The notes under the pieces: generated by a model
The model's database searches: none
What the model saw: the letters and a program-made list of their open reading frames with translations, nothing else
Told to the model about the DNA's origin: nothing
Made by a program: the position numbers and the translations under genes
From: Kitasatospora sp. SolWspMP-SS2h
GTDB taxonomy: Bacteria > Actinomycetota > Actinomycetes > Streptomycetales > Streptomycetaceae
NCBI RefSeq assembly: GCF_003259315.1
Contig: NZ_QLLT01000005.1
Span: 186,001-250,000, forward strand
Direction of reading: 5' to 3'
DNA: 64,000 nucleotides
Shown: piece by piece, positions 28,781 through 38,757 of the stretch
Layout of the letters: each line of letters starts with the position of its first letter
Position numbering within the stretch: the first letter of the stretch is position 1

Positions 28781-29998
28781 GTGCCTCGTACCGCGAGGGA
28801 CGTCGTCTTCGTCGACGGCGTCCGCACCCCGTTCGGCAAGGCCGGCCCGAAGGGCATCTACCACGAGACCCGCGCCGACGACCTGGTCGTCAAGTGCATC
28901 CGTGAACTGGTGCGCCGCAACCCGAGCCTGCCCGTCGAGCGGATCGACGAGGTCGCCGTCGCCGCGACCACCCAGATCGGTGACCAGGGCCTGACCATCG
29001 GCCGCACCGCCGCGCTCCTCTCCGGCCTGCCGAAGTCCGTGCCGGGCTACGCGATCGACCGGATGTGCGCCGGCGCGATGACGGCCGTCACCACCACCGC
29101 GGGCGGCATCGCCTTCGGCGCCTACGACGTCGTGGTGGCGGGCGGTGTCGAGCACATGGGGCGGCACCCGATGGGCGAGGGCGTGGACCCGAACCCGCGG
29201 TTCGTCTCGGAGAAGCTGGTCGACGAGTCCGCCCTGTTCATGGGCATGACGGCGGAGAACCTGCATGACCGCTTCCCGCACCTCACCAAGGAGCGCTGCG
29301 ACGCGTACGCGGTGCGCTCGCAGGAGAAGGCCGCGAAGGCGTACGCCAACGGCGACATCCAGCCGGACCTGGTGCCGATCGCGATCCGCAACACCAACCC
29401 CGAGATCGGCGAGACCGGTTGGGGCCTGGCGACGACCGACGAGCCGATGCGCCCGGGCACCACGATGGAGTCGCTGGCCGGCCTGAAGACCCCGTTCCGC
29501 CCGCACGGCAACATCACCGCGGGCAACGCGGCCGGCCTGAACGACGGCGCCACCGCCTCGCTGCTGGCCGCCGAGGACGTCGCCCGCGAGCTGGGCCTGC
29601 CGGTCAAGATGCGCCTGGTGAGCTACGCCTTCGCGGGCGTCGAGCCCGAGGTGATGGGCATCGGCCCCGTCCCGGCGACCGAGAAGGCGCTGGCCAAGGC
29701 CGGCCTGACCATCGAGGACATCGGCGCGTTCGAGGTCAACGAGGCGTTCGCCGTGCAGGTGCTGGCCTTCCTGGACCACTACGGCATCGCGGACGACGAC
29801 GAGCGGGTCAACCCGTACGGCGGCGCGATCGCGTTCGGCCACCCGCTGGCCTCCTCGGGCGTGCGCCTGATGACCCAGCTGGCCCGCCGCTTCGAGCAGC
29901 GTCCGGACGTCCGCTACGGCCTCACCACCATGTGCATCGGCTTCGGCATGGGCGGCACCGTCATCTGGGAGAACCCCCACTTCGAGGGTGGTAAGTGA
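28781..29998 (+). CDS. fadA: Acetyl-CoA acyltransferase (thiolase)
   Basis: The thiolase of fatty-acid beta-oxidation, cleaving 3-ketoacyl-CoA to acetyl-CoA; 405 aa. The nucleophilic Cys is in 'IDRMCAGAMTAV', with 'NEAFAVQ' and 'GGAIAFGHPLASSGVR' (catalytic His) following, and the second Cys in 'TTMCIGFGMGGTVIW'. The GTG at 28781 has GGGAGGAGAG upstream. Its stop overlaps a potential GTG of fadB, so the pair is an operon. The partner carries hydratase and dehydrogenase activities. Confidence 0.96.
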   Translation: MPRTARDVVFVDGVRTPFGKAGPKGIYHETRADDLVVKCIRELVRRNPSLPVERIDEVAVAATTQIGDQGLTIGRTAALLSGLPKSVPGYAIDRMCAGAMTAVTTTAGGIAFGAYDVVVAGGVEHMGRHPMGEGVDPNPRFVSEKLVDESALFMGMTAENLHDRFPHLTKERCDAYAVRSQEKAAKAYANGDIQPDLVPIAIRNTNPEIGETGWGLATTDEPMRPGTTMESLAGLKTPFRPHGNITAGNAAGLNDGATASLLAAEDVARELGLPVKMRLVSYAFAGVEPEVMGIGPVPATEKALAKAGLTIEDIGAFEVNEAFAVQVLAFLDHYGIADDDERVNPYGGAIAFGHPLASSGVRLMTQLARRFEQRPDVRYGLTTMCIGFGMGGTVIWENPHFEGGK

Positions 29999-30000
29999 CC

Positions 30001-32127
30001 ATGAGCACCACTGAACTGCTGCAGCGCGCCGCCGAGCTGTTCCCCGGCGAGGTCGTCACCACCGCGCACGTGCGCCACCTGGACCTGCCGCTGCAGGCCG
30101 GCAGGCTGGCCCTGATCACCCTGGACAACGGCTTCGACCACACCAAGCCGACCACCTTCGGCCCGGGCTCGCTGGCCAAGCTCTCCGCGGCGCTGGACCA
30201 GGTCGAGGCGGAGGCCGCCGCGGGCGGGGTGGTCGCGGTCGCGATCACCGGCAAGCCGTTCATCTTCGCGGTCGGCGCCGACCTCAAGGGCGTCGAGATC
30301 CTCACCGAGCACTCCGACGCGCTGGCCATCGGCAAGGGCGGCCACGACGTCTTCAAGCGGATCGCCGCGCTGCCCGTCCCGTCCTTCGCGTACTACAACG
30401 GCGCGGCGATGGGCGGCGGCGTCGAGGTCGGCCTGCACTGCGGCTACCGCACCGTCAGCGCGGGCGTCCCGGCGTTCTCGCTGCCCGAGGTCTTCCTCGG
30501 CCTGGTGCCCGGCTGGGGCGGCTGCACCCTGCTGCCGAACCTGATCGGCCCCGCCAAGGCGGTCAAGGTCATCGTCGAGAACTCGATGGCGCAGAACAAG
30601 CAGCTCAAGGGCAAGGAGGTGTTCGAGCTCGGCATCGCGGACGCGATCTTCGAGCCGGCCGACTTCCTGGAGCAGTCGCTGCTGTGGACCGCCCGGGTGC
30701 TCAAGGGCGACGTGGTCGTCGAGCGCGAGGAGTTCGACCGCGGCAAGGCGTGGGACGACGCCGTGCTGTGGGGCCGCTGGGTCGCCGACGCCAAGGTGCA
30801 CGGGGCCGCCCCGGCCGCGTACAGGGCGCTGGACATCATCCAGCAGGTCAAGGACGGCGACCTGCAGGCCGGTTTCGACGCGGAGGACGCCGCGCTCGCC
30901 GACCTGATCATGAGTGGCGAGCTGCGCGCCGGGCTGTACGCCTTCAACCTGGTGCAGCGCCGCGCCAAGCGGCCGTTCGGCGCGCCGGACAAGTCGCTGG
31001 CCCGCCCGGTCACCAAGGTCGGCGTGGTCGGCGCCGGCCTGATGGCCTCCCAGCTGGCGCTGCTGTTCGCGCGCCGGCTGGAGGTGCCGGTGGTGCTCAC
31101 CGACATCGACCAGGCGCGGATCGACAAGGGCGTGGGCTACGTCCACGCCGAGGTCGACAAGCTGCTGGAGAAGGGCCGGATCGGCAAGGACAAGGCCAAC
31201 AAGCTCAAGGGCCTGGTCTCCGGCCACCTCGACAAGGCCGTCGCGTTCGGCGACGCGGACTTCGTGATCGAGGCCGTGTTCGAGGAGATGGGCGTCAAGC
31301 AGCAGGTGTTCGCGGAGCTGGAGGCGGTGGTCTCGCCGACCACCGTGCTGGCCACCAACACCTCCTCGCTCTCGGTCACCGAGATGGCCTCCAAGCTCCA
31401 GCACCCGGAGCGCGTGGTCGGCTTCCACTTCTTCAACCCGGTCGCGATCCTCCCGCTGCTGGAGATCGTCCGGGCCGAGCGGACCGACGACGCCTCGCTG
31501 GCCACCGCGTTCGGCGTCGCCAGGAAGCTGAAGAAGACCGCGGTGCTCACCAAGGACGCCCCGGCGTTCGTGGTCAACCGCATCCTGACCCGCTTCATGG
31601 GCGAGATCCAGAGCATCATCGACGAGGGCACCCCGTTCGAGACCGTCGAGGCCGCGGTGAAGCCGCTCGGCCTGCCGATGTCCCCGATCGCCCTGCTCGA
31701 ACTGGTCGGCCCCGCGATCGCCCTGCACGTCTCCGAGACCCTGCACGGCGCGTTCCCGGACCGGTTCTCCGTCTCCGCGAACCTCGGCAAGGTGGTCGAG
31801 GCCGGCAAGCGCGGCTTCTACGTCTGGCAGGACGGCGCGCAGGTCCTCGACCCCGAGGTGCTGGCGCTGCTCTCCTTCGGCGACACCGTCCTCACCGAGG
31901 AGCAGGTGCGCGCCCGCGCGCTGGAGGCCGTCGCCCAGGAGATCGGCCTGATGCTGGACGAGGGCGTGGTCGGCGAGGCCCAGGACATCGACCTCTGCAT
32001 GATCACCGGCGCCGGCTGGCCGTTCCACCTCGGCGGCATCACCCCGTACCTCGACCGCGAGGGCGTCTCCGAGCGCGTCAACGGCAAGAAGTTCCTGGCC
32101 CCGGGCCTGGCTTCGGTCCCCGCCTGA
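30001..32127 (+). CDS. fadB: Multifunctional 3-hydroxyacyl-CoA dehydrogenase / enoyl-CoA hydratase
   Basis: The alpha subunit of the beta-oxidation complex, about 708 aa. The N-terminal crotonase domain has 'GKPFIFAVGADLKGVE' and the oxyanion-hole 'YNGAAMGGGVEVGLHC'. 'GLVPGWGGCTLLPNLIG' carries the second half of its active site. The dehydrogenase domain begins near residue 338 with the NAD motif 'KVGVVGAGLMASQLALL', and 'VVGFHFFNPVAILPLLEIV' carries the catalytic His. Start: ATG at 30001; a GTG at 29995 overlaps the fadA stop as GTGA and would add two residues. It forms a tight operon with fadA. Confidence 0.95.
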   Translation: MSTTELLQRAAELFPGEVVTTAHVRHLDLPLQAGRLALITLDNGFDHTKPTTFGPGSLAKLSAALDQVEAEAAAGGVVAVAITGKPFIFAVGADLKGVEILTEHSDALAIGKGGHDVFKRIAALPVPSFAYYNGAAMGGGVEVGLHCGYRTVSAGVPAFSLPEVFLGLVPGWGGCTLLPNLIGPAKAVKVIVENSMAQNKQLKGKEVFELGIADAIFEPADFLEQSLLWTARVLKGDVVVEREEFDRGKAWDDAVLWGRWVADAKVHGAAPAAYRALDIIQQVKDGDLQAGFDAEDAALADLIMSGELRAGLYAFNLVQRRAKRPFGAPDKSLARPVTKVGVVGAGLMASQLALLFARRLEVPVVLTDIDQARIDKGVGYVHAEVDKLLEKGRIGKDKANKLKGLVSGHLDKAVAFGDADFVIEAVFEEMGVKQQVFAELEAVVSPTTVLATNTSSLSVTEMASKLQHPERVVGFHFFNPVAILPLLEIVRAERTDDASLATAFGVARKLKKTAVLTKDAPAFVVNRILTRFMGEIQSIIDEGTPFETVEAAVKPLGLPMSPIALLELVGPAIALHVSETLHGAFPDRFSVSANLGKVVEAGKRGFYVWQDGAQVLDPEVLALLSFGDTVLTEEQVRARALEAVAQEIGLMLDEGVVGEAQDIDLCMITGAGWPFHLGGITPYLDREGVSERVNGKKFLAPGLASVPA

Positions 32128-32142
32128 CGCCGCCCCGACACC

Positions 32143-32193
32143 ACGCCGCCGGGCGGCACCCCTCCTTCGGGACGGGGTGCCGCCCGGCGGCGT
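32143..32193 (+). terminator. 20-bp perfect terminator after fadAB
   Basis: Arms 32143-32162 and 32174-32193 pair perfectly over 20 bp with an 11-nt loop, starting 16 bp after the fadB stop. It also faces the end of a converging gene, so it can act both ways. Confidence 0.88.
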
Positions 32194-32260
32194 TTCCGTG
32201 CTGCCGCTCTTTCGCGCGACGAGGGGTGCGGGCGTGCTCGTGCCGGTGCGCGGCGGGGTG

Positions 32261-32728
32261 TCAGTCGTCCCCGGTGGGCCAGGACTCGGTGCGGCGGTGG
32301 CGGCCGAGGCCGACCGCGTCGAACTCGTCCCGGTGGCCCGCGCCGTCCGCGCCGAGGTGCCGCAGGGCCCGGGAGATCGCGGACGGGCCGTCGGGGGTCC
32401 GGTCGGTGAGCGGACCGAGGGTCAGGGCGCCGCCGGTCCAGGCCAGGGCGTACTGGTCGCCGGTGCCGCCCCAGATGTCGGCCTCGACGTAGGCCACCGG
32501 CCCGTCCGCGGACCAGGCGGCCAGGGTGCGCTGGAAGCCCCGGGGAAGCCGCTGGAACGGGCGCAGGCGCTCGGCGAGCGGGTCGGTCAGCGCGTCGTGC
32601 AGCGCGTCCGTCATCGGGATCAGCGCCAGGCCCTGGCGGAGCGGGACGACGCGGGCGTCGGGCAGGTCGGCGGCGGCGGCGCGCAGCAGGGGTTCGGCGG
32701 CGACGACCGCTTCGAGGTAGTAGCCCAC
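32261..32728 (-). CDS. Conserved hypothetical protein (155 aa)
   Basis: I do not recognise this protein beyond having a conserved look. It opens 'GYYLEAVVAAEPLLRAAAAD' and has a regular alpha/beta pattern with no signal peptide or membrane segment. Features include 'PLRQGLALIPMTDALHDAL' and a Trp-rich segment 'YVEADIWGGTGDQYALAW'. The GTG start lies 4 bp after the stop of the glycosyltransferase-like gene, with an AGAGGTAGG site in that gene's end, so it should be cotranscribed and possibly coupled. Confidence 0.6.
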   Translation of the reverse strand: MGYYLEAVVAAEPLLRAAAADLPDARVVPLRQGLALIPMTDALHDALTDPLAERLRPFQRLPRGFQRTLAAWSADGPVAYVEADIWGGTGDQYALAWTGGALTLGPLTDRTPDGPSAISRALRHLGADGAGHRDEFDAVGLGRHRRTESWPTGDD

Positions 32729-32732
32729 CGGC

Positions 32733-34250
32733 CTACCTCTTCTTGAGGCGGTAGATCACCGTGTCGCCGGTGACGCCGACGACCTCGTAGTAGGTGTCGA
32801 GCAGGCTGGCGATCCGGGGGACCTTGTCGGGCTGGTAGGGGGCGGTGCCGGAGTCGTCGACGAAGACCTCGGGGAGGCCGTTGGCGGAGATCTCGTGGTC
32901 GAAGGTCTGCCAGGCGTCGGAGACGGAGTACTCCTCGCCGACCTTCTCGCCGCCCTTGCCGCCGCTGAAGTTGGTGAGGAAGCCGGCGGTGAGGTAGCGG
33001 CTGGCGGGGCGGCGGTCGGCGAGCCAGTAGAGCTCGGGGTGCATGCCCCAGACCAGGACGGTGTCCTTGGGGGTGGTCTGGGCGGCGACGGCGGTGGCGA
33101 CCTCGGTGGTCTGGGTGAGGCGCTGGCCGGGCCAGAAGACGGCGAGGCCCCAGAAGACGGTGCTGGCCAGGGTGCAGTAGGCGACCACGGGGCGCCAGGG
33201 GACGGCGGAGGTGGCGACCGCGCCGACGCCGAGCAGGACCAGCGGGGGCATCAGCTGGAGGTAGTAGTGGCCGAAGAAGTGGAAGCCGACCGAGACCGCG
33301 ACGGCGGAGGAGAGCAGCCAGACCCAGAGGTCGGCGGTGGAGCCGCGCTCGGGGCCGCGGGCGGGGACCGGGCGGCGCCGGCGGCGCAGCCACAGGCGGT
33401 GGGCGTAGGGCAGCAGGAAGGCGAGTCCGGCGCTCAGCAGGATCGCGGAGTTGCCCAGGGCGCGGCCGATCATCTGGGGCCAGTTGGAGCCGAGCACGGC
33501 GTAGTCGCCGGAGCCGGTGACGACCCAGAACAGGAAGCCCTTGGGCTTGGTGAGGATGGCGGCGACCAGCGCTATCGGCAGGGCGAAGCCGAAGCCGATC
33601 TTGGCGAGGGCGGGCGGCCAGGGGACGCCGCGGCGGCGGGTGTCCTGGAGCAGCATCCAGAGCACGGGGAGCATGACGGCGCCGCCGGTCTGCTTGGTGA
33701 GCGAGCAGAGCGCGACGGCGATGCCGGCGGCCAGCCAGCGGCGGCGCTCCGCGTAGCGGAAGGCGAGCACCATGGCGGGCAGCATGAAGACTTCGAAGGT
33801 GGCGGCCTGGGTGTCCTCCGGGGAGAGCCCGATGGAGACCAGCAGGTAGAGGAGCCCGGCGTAGCGGCCGGCCCGGTCGCCCCAGCGGCCGCGGGCGGTG
33901 GAGGCGAGCAGGACGGCGGTGGCGAGGTGGGCGCCGATCGCCAGCAGGCGCAGCGGCCAGAGCGAGACGGAGCCGAAGAGCGCGAAGCAGGCTTCGTACA
34001 GCCAGGGCAGCAGCGGGGGCTTGCGGTCGACGACGGTGTCGTAGAGGACGCCGCCGTCGGCGAGCATCCGGGCCTGGGTGGCGAGGTAGCCCTCGTCGGG
34101 GCTCCACACGGGGCGGAGGAAGGAGGGCAGGTGGGTGGCGGTGGCCAGGACCGCGAGCAGCGGGACCAGTCTGGTCCAGTACCCGGCCCGGACGTGCCCG
34201 TGGAGGCGGTCGGCGAGGGCGCGGGGGCGGCTCGTGGCGGTGTTGGGCAC
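32733..34250 (-). CDS. GT39/ArnT-like membrane glycosyltransferase
   Basis: A 505-aa polytopic membrane protein with about ten hydrophobic segments. The first extracytoplasmic loop has 'WSPDEGYLATQARMLADGG' and 'DRKPPLLPWLYEACFALFG', the acidic and basic motifs of polyprenyl-phosphate-dependent mannosyl/arabinosyl transferases (PMT/ArnT superfamily). A soluble C-terminal part follows ('VVGVTGDTVIYRLKKR' at the end). It would transfer sugar from a lipid carrier on the outer face; the acceptor is unknown. The GTG at 34248-34250 is chosen because upstream in-frame sequence looks non-coding. Confidence 0.78.
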   Translation of the reverse strand: MPNTATSRPRALADRLHGHVRAGYWTRLVPLLAVLATATHLPSFLRPVWSPDEGYLATQARMLADGGVLYDTVVDRKPPLLPWLYEACFALFGSVSLWPLRLLAIGAHLATAVLLASTARGRWGDRAGRYAGLLYLLVSIGLSPEDTQAATFEVFMLPAMVLAFRYAERRRWLAAGIAVALCSLTKQTGGAVMLPVLWMLLQDTRRRGVPWPPALAKIGFGFALPIALVAAILTKPKGFLFWVVTGSGDYAVLGSNWPQMIGRALGNSAILLSAGLAFLLPYAHRLWLRRRRRPVPARGPERGSTADLWVWLLSSAVAVSVGFHFFGHYYLQLMPPLVLLGVGAVATSAVPWRPVVAYCTLASTVFWGLAVFWPGQRLTQTTEVATAVAAQTTPKDTVLVWGMHPELYWLADRRPASRYLTAGFLTNFSGGKGGEKVGEEYSVSDAWQTFDHEISANGLPEVFVDDSGTAPYQPDKVPRIASLLDTYYEVVGVTGDTVIYRLKKR

Positions 34251-34321
34251 GGATGACAACCTACCGGGCGCGAACGGGCGGAGGAGTGCCAGTCCGGGAA
34301 TGAGTGTGACGGTCCGACAAT

Positions 34322-34352
34322 AGCCGCACCGCCGGGGGCCGGCGGTGCGGCT
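34322..34352 (-). terminator. Second hairpin between dxs and the glycosyltransferase gene
   Basis: A 14-bp perfect stem (34322-34335 with 34339-34352) with a 3-nt loop. It lies about 100 bp past dxs and upstream of the next minus-strand gene. Confidence 0.6.
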
Positions 34353-34417
34353 CCCGGGCGGTGCGTCCACGGAGGTTGCGGGCGGCTCCGGGCGGGCGGT
34401 CGGCTCCGGACGGAACG

Positions 34418-34438
34418 GGCCGCCCCGGCGGGGCGGCC
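34418..34438 (-). terminator. Hairpin directly after dxs
   Basis: A 9-bp stem (34418-34426 with 34430-34438), loop GGC, begins 17 bp beyond the dxs stop codon. Confidence 0.6.
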
Positions 34439-34454
34439 GGCCCCGGACGGGCGG

Positions 34455-36356
34455 TCAGCTCCGGGCGAAGGAGCGGGCGTCGACCTGGGCCGCGATCTTC
34501 TCGGCGATCGCCGGGGCGGTCAGCCCGATCTCCGCCATGATCTCGGCGCGCGAGGCGTGGTCGAGGAACTGCTGCGGGATGCCGAAGTCGCGCAGCGGGA
34601 CGTCCACGTCGGCGTCGCGCAGCGCCTGGGCGACCGCCGAGCCGACGCCGCCGGCCCGGCCGTTGTCCTCGACGGTGACCACCAGGCGGTGCTGGGCGGC
34701 CAGGCCGGGCAGCGCGGCGTCCACCGGCTTGACCCAGCGCGGGTCGACCACGGTGCTGGTGACGCCGCGGGCGGCGAGCAGCTCGGCGGCCTCCAGGCAG
34801 ACCGGGGCCATCGCGCCGACCGAGACGATCAGCACGTCGGCCGCCTCGTCCGCGGAGCCGCCCTCGTGCCGCCGGAGCACGTCCATGCCGCCGACCCGGC
34901 CGACGGCGGGCACCGACGGGCCGACGCTGCCCTTGGAGTAGCGGACCACGGTGGGGGCGTCGGTGACCTCGACGGCCTCGCGCAGCTGGAGCCGGACCTG
35001 CTCGGCGTCGCGCGGGGCGGCCAGCCGCAGGCCGGGGACGACCTGGAGGATCGACATGTCCCACATGCCGTTGTGCGAGGCGCCGTCGGTGCCGGTGACG
35101 CCGGCCCGGTCGAGCACGAAGGTGACGCCGAGCCGGTGCAGGGCGACGTCCATCAGGACCTGGTCGAAGGCCCGGTTCAGGAAGGTCGCGTAGACCGCGA
35201 CGACCGGGTGCAGGCCGTTGGTGGCCAGGCCGGCGGCGCAGACCGCGGCGTGCTGCTCGGCGATGCCGACGTCGAAGGTCCGGTCGGGGTACGCCTTGGC
35301 GAACGGGGCCAGGCCGACGGGGTGCAGCATCGCGGCGGTGATCGCCACGATGTCGCGGCGCTCGCGGCCGAGCGCGACCATCTCCTCGCCGAACACGGAC
35401 GTCCAGTCCTTGCCGGCGGTCTTCACCGGCAGGCCGGTGTCGGGGTGGATCACGCCGACCGCGTGGAAGCGGTCCTCGTCGTTGTTCTCGGCGGCGTGGT
35501 AGCCGCGGCCCTTCTCGGTGATGCAGTGCACGATGACCGGGCCGCCGAAGCCGCGCGCCTTGGTGAAGGCGGACTCCAGGGCCTGGAGGTCGTGGCCGTC
35601 GATCGGGCCGATGTACTTGAGGCCGAGGTCCTCGAACATGCCCTGCGGGGCGATGAAGTCCTTGAGGCCCTTCTTGGCGCCGTGCAGGGTCTCGAACATC
35701 GCCTGGCCGACCACGGGGGTGCGCTGCAGCGCGTCCTTGCCCCAGGACAGGAAGCGCTCGTAGCCCTGGGTGGTGCGCAGCGTGGAGAGGTGGTTGGCGA
35801 GGCCGCCGATGGTCGGCGAGTAGGACCGCTCGTTGTCGTTGACGACGATGACGACCGGCAGGTCCCGGCTGTCGGCGATGTTGTTGAGCGCCTCCCAGGC
35901 CATGCCGCCGGTGAGCGCGCCGTCGCCGATCACGGCGACCACGGGGCGGTCCTTGCGGCCCTGGATCTTGTTGGCCTTGGCCAGGCCGTCGGCGTAGCCG
36001 AGGACGGTGGAGGCGTGCGAGTTCTCGATCACGTCGTGCTCGGACTCGGCCCGCGAGGGGTAGCCGGACAGGCCGCCCTTCATCTTGAGCCGGGAGAAGT
36101 CCTGGCGGCCGGTCAGCAGCTTGTGGACGTAGCTCTGGTGGCCGGTGTCGAAGAGGATGCGGTCGCGCGGGGAGTCGAAGACCCGGTGCATCGCGAGCGT
36201 CAGCTCGACCACGCCGAGGTTGGGGCCGAGGTGGCCGCCGGTCTTGGAGACCTCCTCCACCAGGAAGGCGCGGATCTCCTCGGCGAGCGCCGTCAGCTGC
36301 GCGGGCGTGAGTCGATCGAGATCGCGCGGTCCCCGAATGCGGGTCAGCAGGGCCAC
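34455..36356 (-). CDS. dxs: 1-deoxy-D-xylulose-5-phosphate synthase
   Basis: The thiamine-diphosphate enzyme that starts the MEP isoprenoid pathway from pyruvate and glyceraldehyde 3-phosphate; 633 aa, normal length. Visible are '[17 protein letters not shown]', '[15 protein letters not shown]', the ThDP/Mg motif '[19 protein letters not shown]' and '[14 protein letters not shown]'. The transketolase Glu is in '[17 protein letters not shown]'. The GTG at 36354-36356 has GAGGAGG upstream; a longer ORF to 37592 runs through the ABC permease gene and is rejected. No terpene synthase lies nearby. Confidence 0.96.
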   Translation of the reverse strand: MALLTRIRGPRDLDRLTPAQLTALAEEIRAFLVEEVSKTGGHLGPNLGVVELTLAMHRVFDSPRDRILFDTGHQSYVHKLLTGRQDFSRLKMKGGLSGYPSRAESEHDVIENSHASTVLGYADGLAKANKIQGRKDRPVVAVIGDGALTGGMAWEALNNIADSRDLPVVIVVNDNERSYSPTIGGLANHLSTLRTTQGYERFLSWGKDALQRTPVVGQAMFETLHGAKKGLKDFIAPQGMFEDLGLKYIGPIDGHDLQALESAFTKARGFGGPVIVHCITEKGRGYHAAENNDEDRFHAVGVIHPDTGLPVKTAGKDWTSVFGEEMVALGRERRDIVAITAAMLHPVGLAPFAKAYPDRTFDVGIAEQHAAVCAAGLATNGLHPVVAVYATFLNRAFDQVLMDVALHRLGVTFVLDRAGVTGTDGASHNGMWDMSILQVVPGLRLAAPRDAEQVRLQLREAVEVTDAPTVVRYSKGSVGPSVPAVGRVGGMDVLRRHEGGSADEAADVLIVSVGAMAPVCLEAAELLAARGVTSTVVDPRWVKPVDAALPGLAAQHRLVVTVEDNGRAGGVGSAVAQALRDADVDVPLRDFGIPQQFLDHASRAEIMAEIGLTAPAIAEKIAAQVDARSFARS

Positions 36357-36493
36357 CCGTTCCTCCTCGTCCAAGTTCTCGCGCCCGCATGGGCCCGGAG
36401 GGCGTACGCCCCGCTCGAGTCTAATGTCCATTACCGGCGCGTAGTGCGGCGGGCGACCCGACCAGCTCTTCGGGTGGCCCCGGGCCGAACGCG

Positions 36494-36543
36494 CCGGACC
36501 GCGCGACCGGCCCCTGGTATGGGGCGCCGGTCGCGCGGTCCGG
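36494..36543 (-). terminator. 17-bp terminator after the sugar ABC importer
   Basis: Arms 36494-36510 and 36527-36543 pair perfectly over 17 bp. The loop can itself pair as CCCC/GGGG. It begins 17 bp past the permease stop and separates the importer operon from dxs. Confidence 0.85.
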
Positions 36544-36559
36544 GTGGTGGGGCCGGGGG

Positions 36560-37819
36560 TCAGCCGCGGCCGTGGGACTTCTGGGTGCGGCGGGAGACCG
36601 AGTCCAGGACCACCGCGGCGAGCAGCACCGCGCCGGTGATCATGTACTGGATGGCCTGCTGGGCGTGGATCATGTCCAGACCGGTGGTGATGGACTGGAT
36701 GACCAGGATGCCGAGCAGCGCCGACCAGGTCTTGCCGCGGCCGCCGAAGAGGCTGGTGCCGCCGATGACGGCGGCGGCGATGGCGCTCATCAGCACGTTG
36801 CCGCTGCCCAGCGCCTTGTCCGCGGAGCCCTGCTGGGAGGCGATGAACAGGCCGCCGAGGCCGGCCAGGCCGGCCGAGATCATGAAGACCGAGATCCGGA
36901 CCCAGGCGACGTTGATGCCCGCGCGGCGGGCCGCCTCGATGCCGCCGCCGACCGCGAAGATCTGGCGACCGTAGGCGGTGCGGCGCAGCACGAAGTCGCC
37001 GAGCGCGACGATGCCGACGAAGATCACCAGCGGCAGCGGCAGGCCGCGGTCCTGGTTGAGCATGTAGGCGGCGACCAGCACCACGACGCCGATCACACCG
37101 GTGCGCAGCGCGATCTCGCTGATCGGGCGGGCCGGCAGGTTGGCGGCGCTGCGGCGGCGGGAGTCGAGCAGCTGGCCGGCGGCGAACAGCACGATGGTGA
37201 CGATCGCGAACAGCCAGGCCCAGATGACGTCGCCGTCGCCCAGGAAGTAGGTGTCCAGGTTGGCGACCACGCCGTCGATCGGGTTGTTGACGGTGCCGAG
37301 GTTGCCCAGCACGAGCATCTGCAGGCCGTTCCAGGCCAGCATGCCGGCCAGGGTGACGACGAACGCGGGGACGCCGATCTTGGCGAAGAAGTAGCCGTGC
37401 AGGGCGCCGATGGCGATCGCGGCGGCGATCGCCAGCACGATGGCGAGCCACTCGTCGAGGCCCTGGCGCACCGAGAGCACCGAGGTGATGGCGGCGGTGG
37501 CGCCGGCCACCGAGCCGAGCGAGAGGTCGATCTCGCCGAGCAGCAGCACGAACACCACGCCGACCGCGATCAGGCCGGGGCCCGCGATCCACTTGGTGAT
37601 GTTGGTGAGGTTGTCGGCGTTGAGGAAGGTGCCGGTCTTGACCTGGAAGATCGCGGCGATCACGATCAGGCCGATGACCACCGGCAGCGAGCCGAGCTCG
37701 CCGCTGCGGATCTTGCGGACGAACTCGTCGAAGTAGCCGGCCAGTCCCTCCTTGCGGACCAGCAGGCGCGGGTCCACCGCGGGGGAGACGGGGGGCGTGG
37801 TGGGGGTCTCGGTGCTCAC
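36560..37819 (-). CDS. Simple-sugar ABC transporter permease (XylH/RbsC type)
   Basis: The membrane component of a carbohydrate importer, 419 aa, with about ten hydrophobic segments in the branched/ribose-type permease arrangement. Family segments are '[20 protein letters not shown]', '[18 protein letters not shown]', '[20 protein letters not shown]' and '[20 protein letters not shown]'. The size and an extra loop with '[20 protein letters not shown]' match xylose-type (XylH) rather than short ribose-type permeases. The GTG overlaps the stop of the ATPase gene as GTGA (37816-37819), indicating coupling. Confidence 0.92.
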   Translation of the reverse strand: MSTETPTTPPVSPAVDPRLLVRKEGLAGYFDEFVRKIRSGELGSLPVVIGLIVIAAIFQVKTGTFLNADNLTNITKWIAGPGLIAVGVVFVLLLGEIDLSLGSVAGATAAITSVLSVRQGLDEWLAIVLAIAAAIAIGALHGYFFAKIGVPAFVVTLAGMLAWNGLQMLVLGNLGTVNNPIDGVVANLDTYFLGDGDVIWAWLFAIVTIVLFAAGQLLDSRRRSAANLPARPISEIALRTGVIGVVVLVAAYMLNQDRGLPLPLVIFVGIVALGDFVLRRTAYGRQIFAVGGGIEAARRAGINVAWVRISVFMISAGLAGLGGLFIASQQGSADKALGSGNVLMSAIAAAVIGGTSLFGGRGKTWSALLGILVIQSITTGLDMIHAQQAIQYMITGAVLLAAVVLDSVSRRTQKSHGRG

Positions 37820-38595
37820 TTGGATTCCTCCGCGATTCGGGCCTGACGACGTGTCACCGCGTTGTCGGTGGCGCCGGTGATGGCGGAGATGATCTCCTCG
37901 TGCGAGGTGGTGGCCACCTCGAAGCTGCCGTTGTTGCGGCCCAGGCGGAGCACCGCGACGGTGTCCGCGACGGCCTTCACGTCGGCCATGTTGTGGCTGA
38001 TCAGGATCACGCCGAGGCCGCGCTGGCGGAGCCGCTCGACCAGGTCCAGGACCTGGGCGGTCTGCTCGACGCCGAGGGCCGCGGTGGGCTCGTCCAGGAT
38101 GACGATCTTGGGGTCGCCGACCAGGGCGCGGGCGATCGCGACCACCTGGCGCTGACCGCCGGAGAGCGAGGCGATCGGGATGCGGACGCTGGGGATGCGG
38201 ATCGACAGGGTGTCGAGGAGCTCGCGCGCGCGCTTCTCCATCGCGACCTCGTCCAGGGTGCCGAAGCGCTTGATCTCGCGGCCGAGGAAGAGGTTGCCGA
38301 CCACGTCGAGGTTGTCGCAGAGCGCGAGGTCCTGGTAGACGGTGGCGACGCCGAGCTGCTGGGCGTCCTGCGGGCGGTTGATGGCGACCGCCTTGCCCTC
38401 CCACTCGATGACGCCCTCGTCGATCGGGTGGACGCCCGCGATGGTCTTGACCAGGGTGGACTTACCGGCACCGTTGTCGCCGACCAGGGCGACGACCTCG
38501 CCCGCGTGGACCTCCAGATGCACGTCGGTGAGTGCCTGGACGGCACCGAAGCGCTTGGAGACCCCGCGCAACGCCAGTACGGGTGCGCCTGTCAC
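37816..38595 (-). CDS. Sugar ABC transporter ATP-binding protein (single domain)
   Basis: A 259-aa ATPase with one nucleotide-binding domain. Walker A is '[18 protein letters not shown]', the Q-loop '[18 protein letters not shown]', the ABC signature '[17 protein letters not shown]', Walker B '[12 protein letters not shown]', and the switch His lies in 'LISHNMADV'. Ribose-type systems usually carry two fused ATPase domains; the single domain fits the XylG-like short subgroup, which would act as a homodimer. The GTG at 38595 has AAGGAG nine bases upstream; a TTG at 38604 is possible. Confidence 0.93.
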   Translation of the reverse strand: MTGAPVLALRGVSKRFGAVQALTDVHLEVHAGEVVALVGDNGAGKSTLVKTIAGVHPIDEGVIEWEGKAVAINRPQDAQQLGVATVYQDLALCDNLDVVGNLFLGREIKRFGTLDEVAMEKRARELLDTLSIRIPSVRIPIASLSGGQRQVVAIARALVGDPKIVILDEPTAALGVEQTAQVLDLVERLRQRGLGVILISHNMADVKAVADTVAVLRLGRNNGSFEVATTSHEEIISAITGATDNAVTRRQARIAEESK

Positions 38596-38711
38596 GTGAA
38601 CCAACTCCTTGAGTCCCGTGCCGGACCTGACGTTTCCGGCACGGCCGTCCCGCGTGCCGGGCCGGGCAGGCGGGGTAGTGCTGTGCTGTGGTGCTGAGGG
38701 GTGGAGCGACG

Positions 38712-38750
38712 CGGGCGGGGGCTCCCGGATGGTCAGGGAGCCCCCGCCCG
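38712..38750 (-). terminator. Intercistronic hairpin between binding-protein and ATPase genes
   Basis: A 15-bp perfect stem (38712-38726 with 38736-38750) starts 7 bp after the binding-protein stop. In this position such hairpins usually protect upstream mRNA or partly terminate, giving more binding protein than membrane components. Confidence 0.7.
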
Positions 38751-38757
38751 GCGGGTG

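Noticed and set aside
34455..36356. dxs as part of a terpenoid biosynthetic cluster
   Set aside because: No terpene synthase, prenyltransferase or P450 lies nearby.
34455..37592. Fusion of dxs to upstream sequence
   Set aside because: The added part is an out-of-frame reading of the ABC permease. The dxs GTG at 36356 has its own strong ribosome site.
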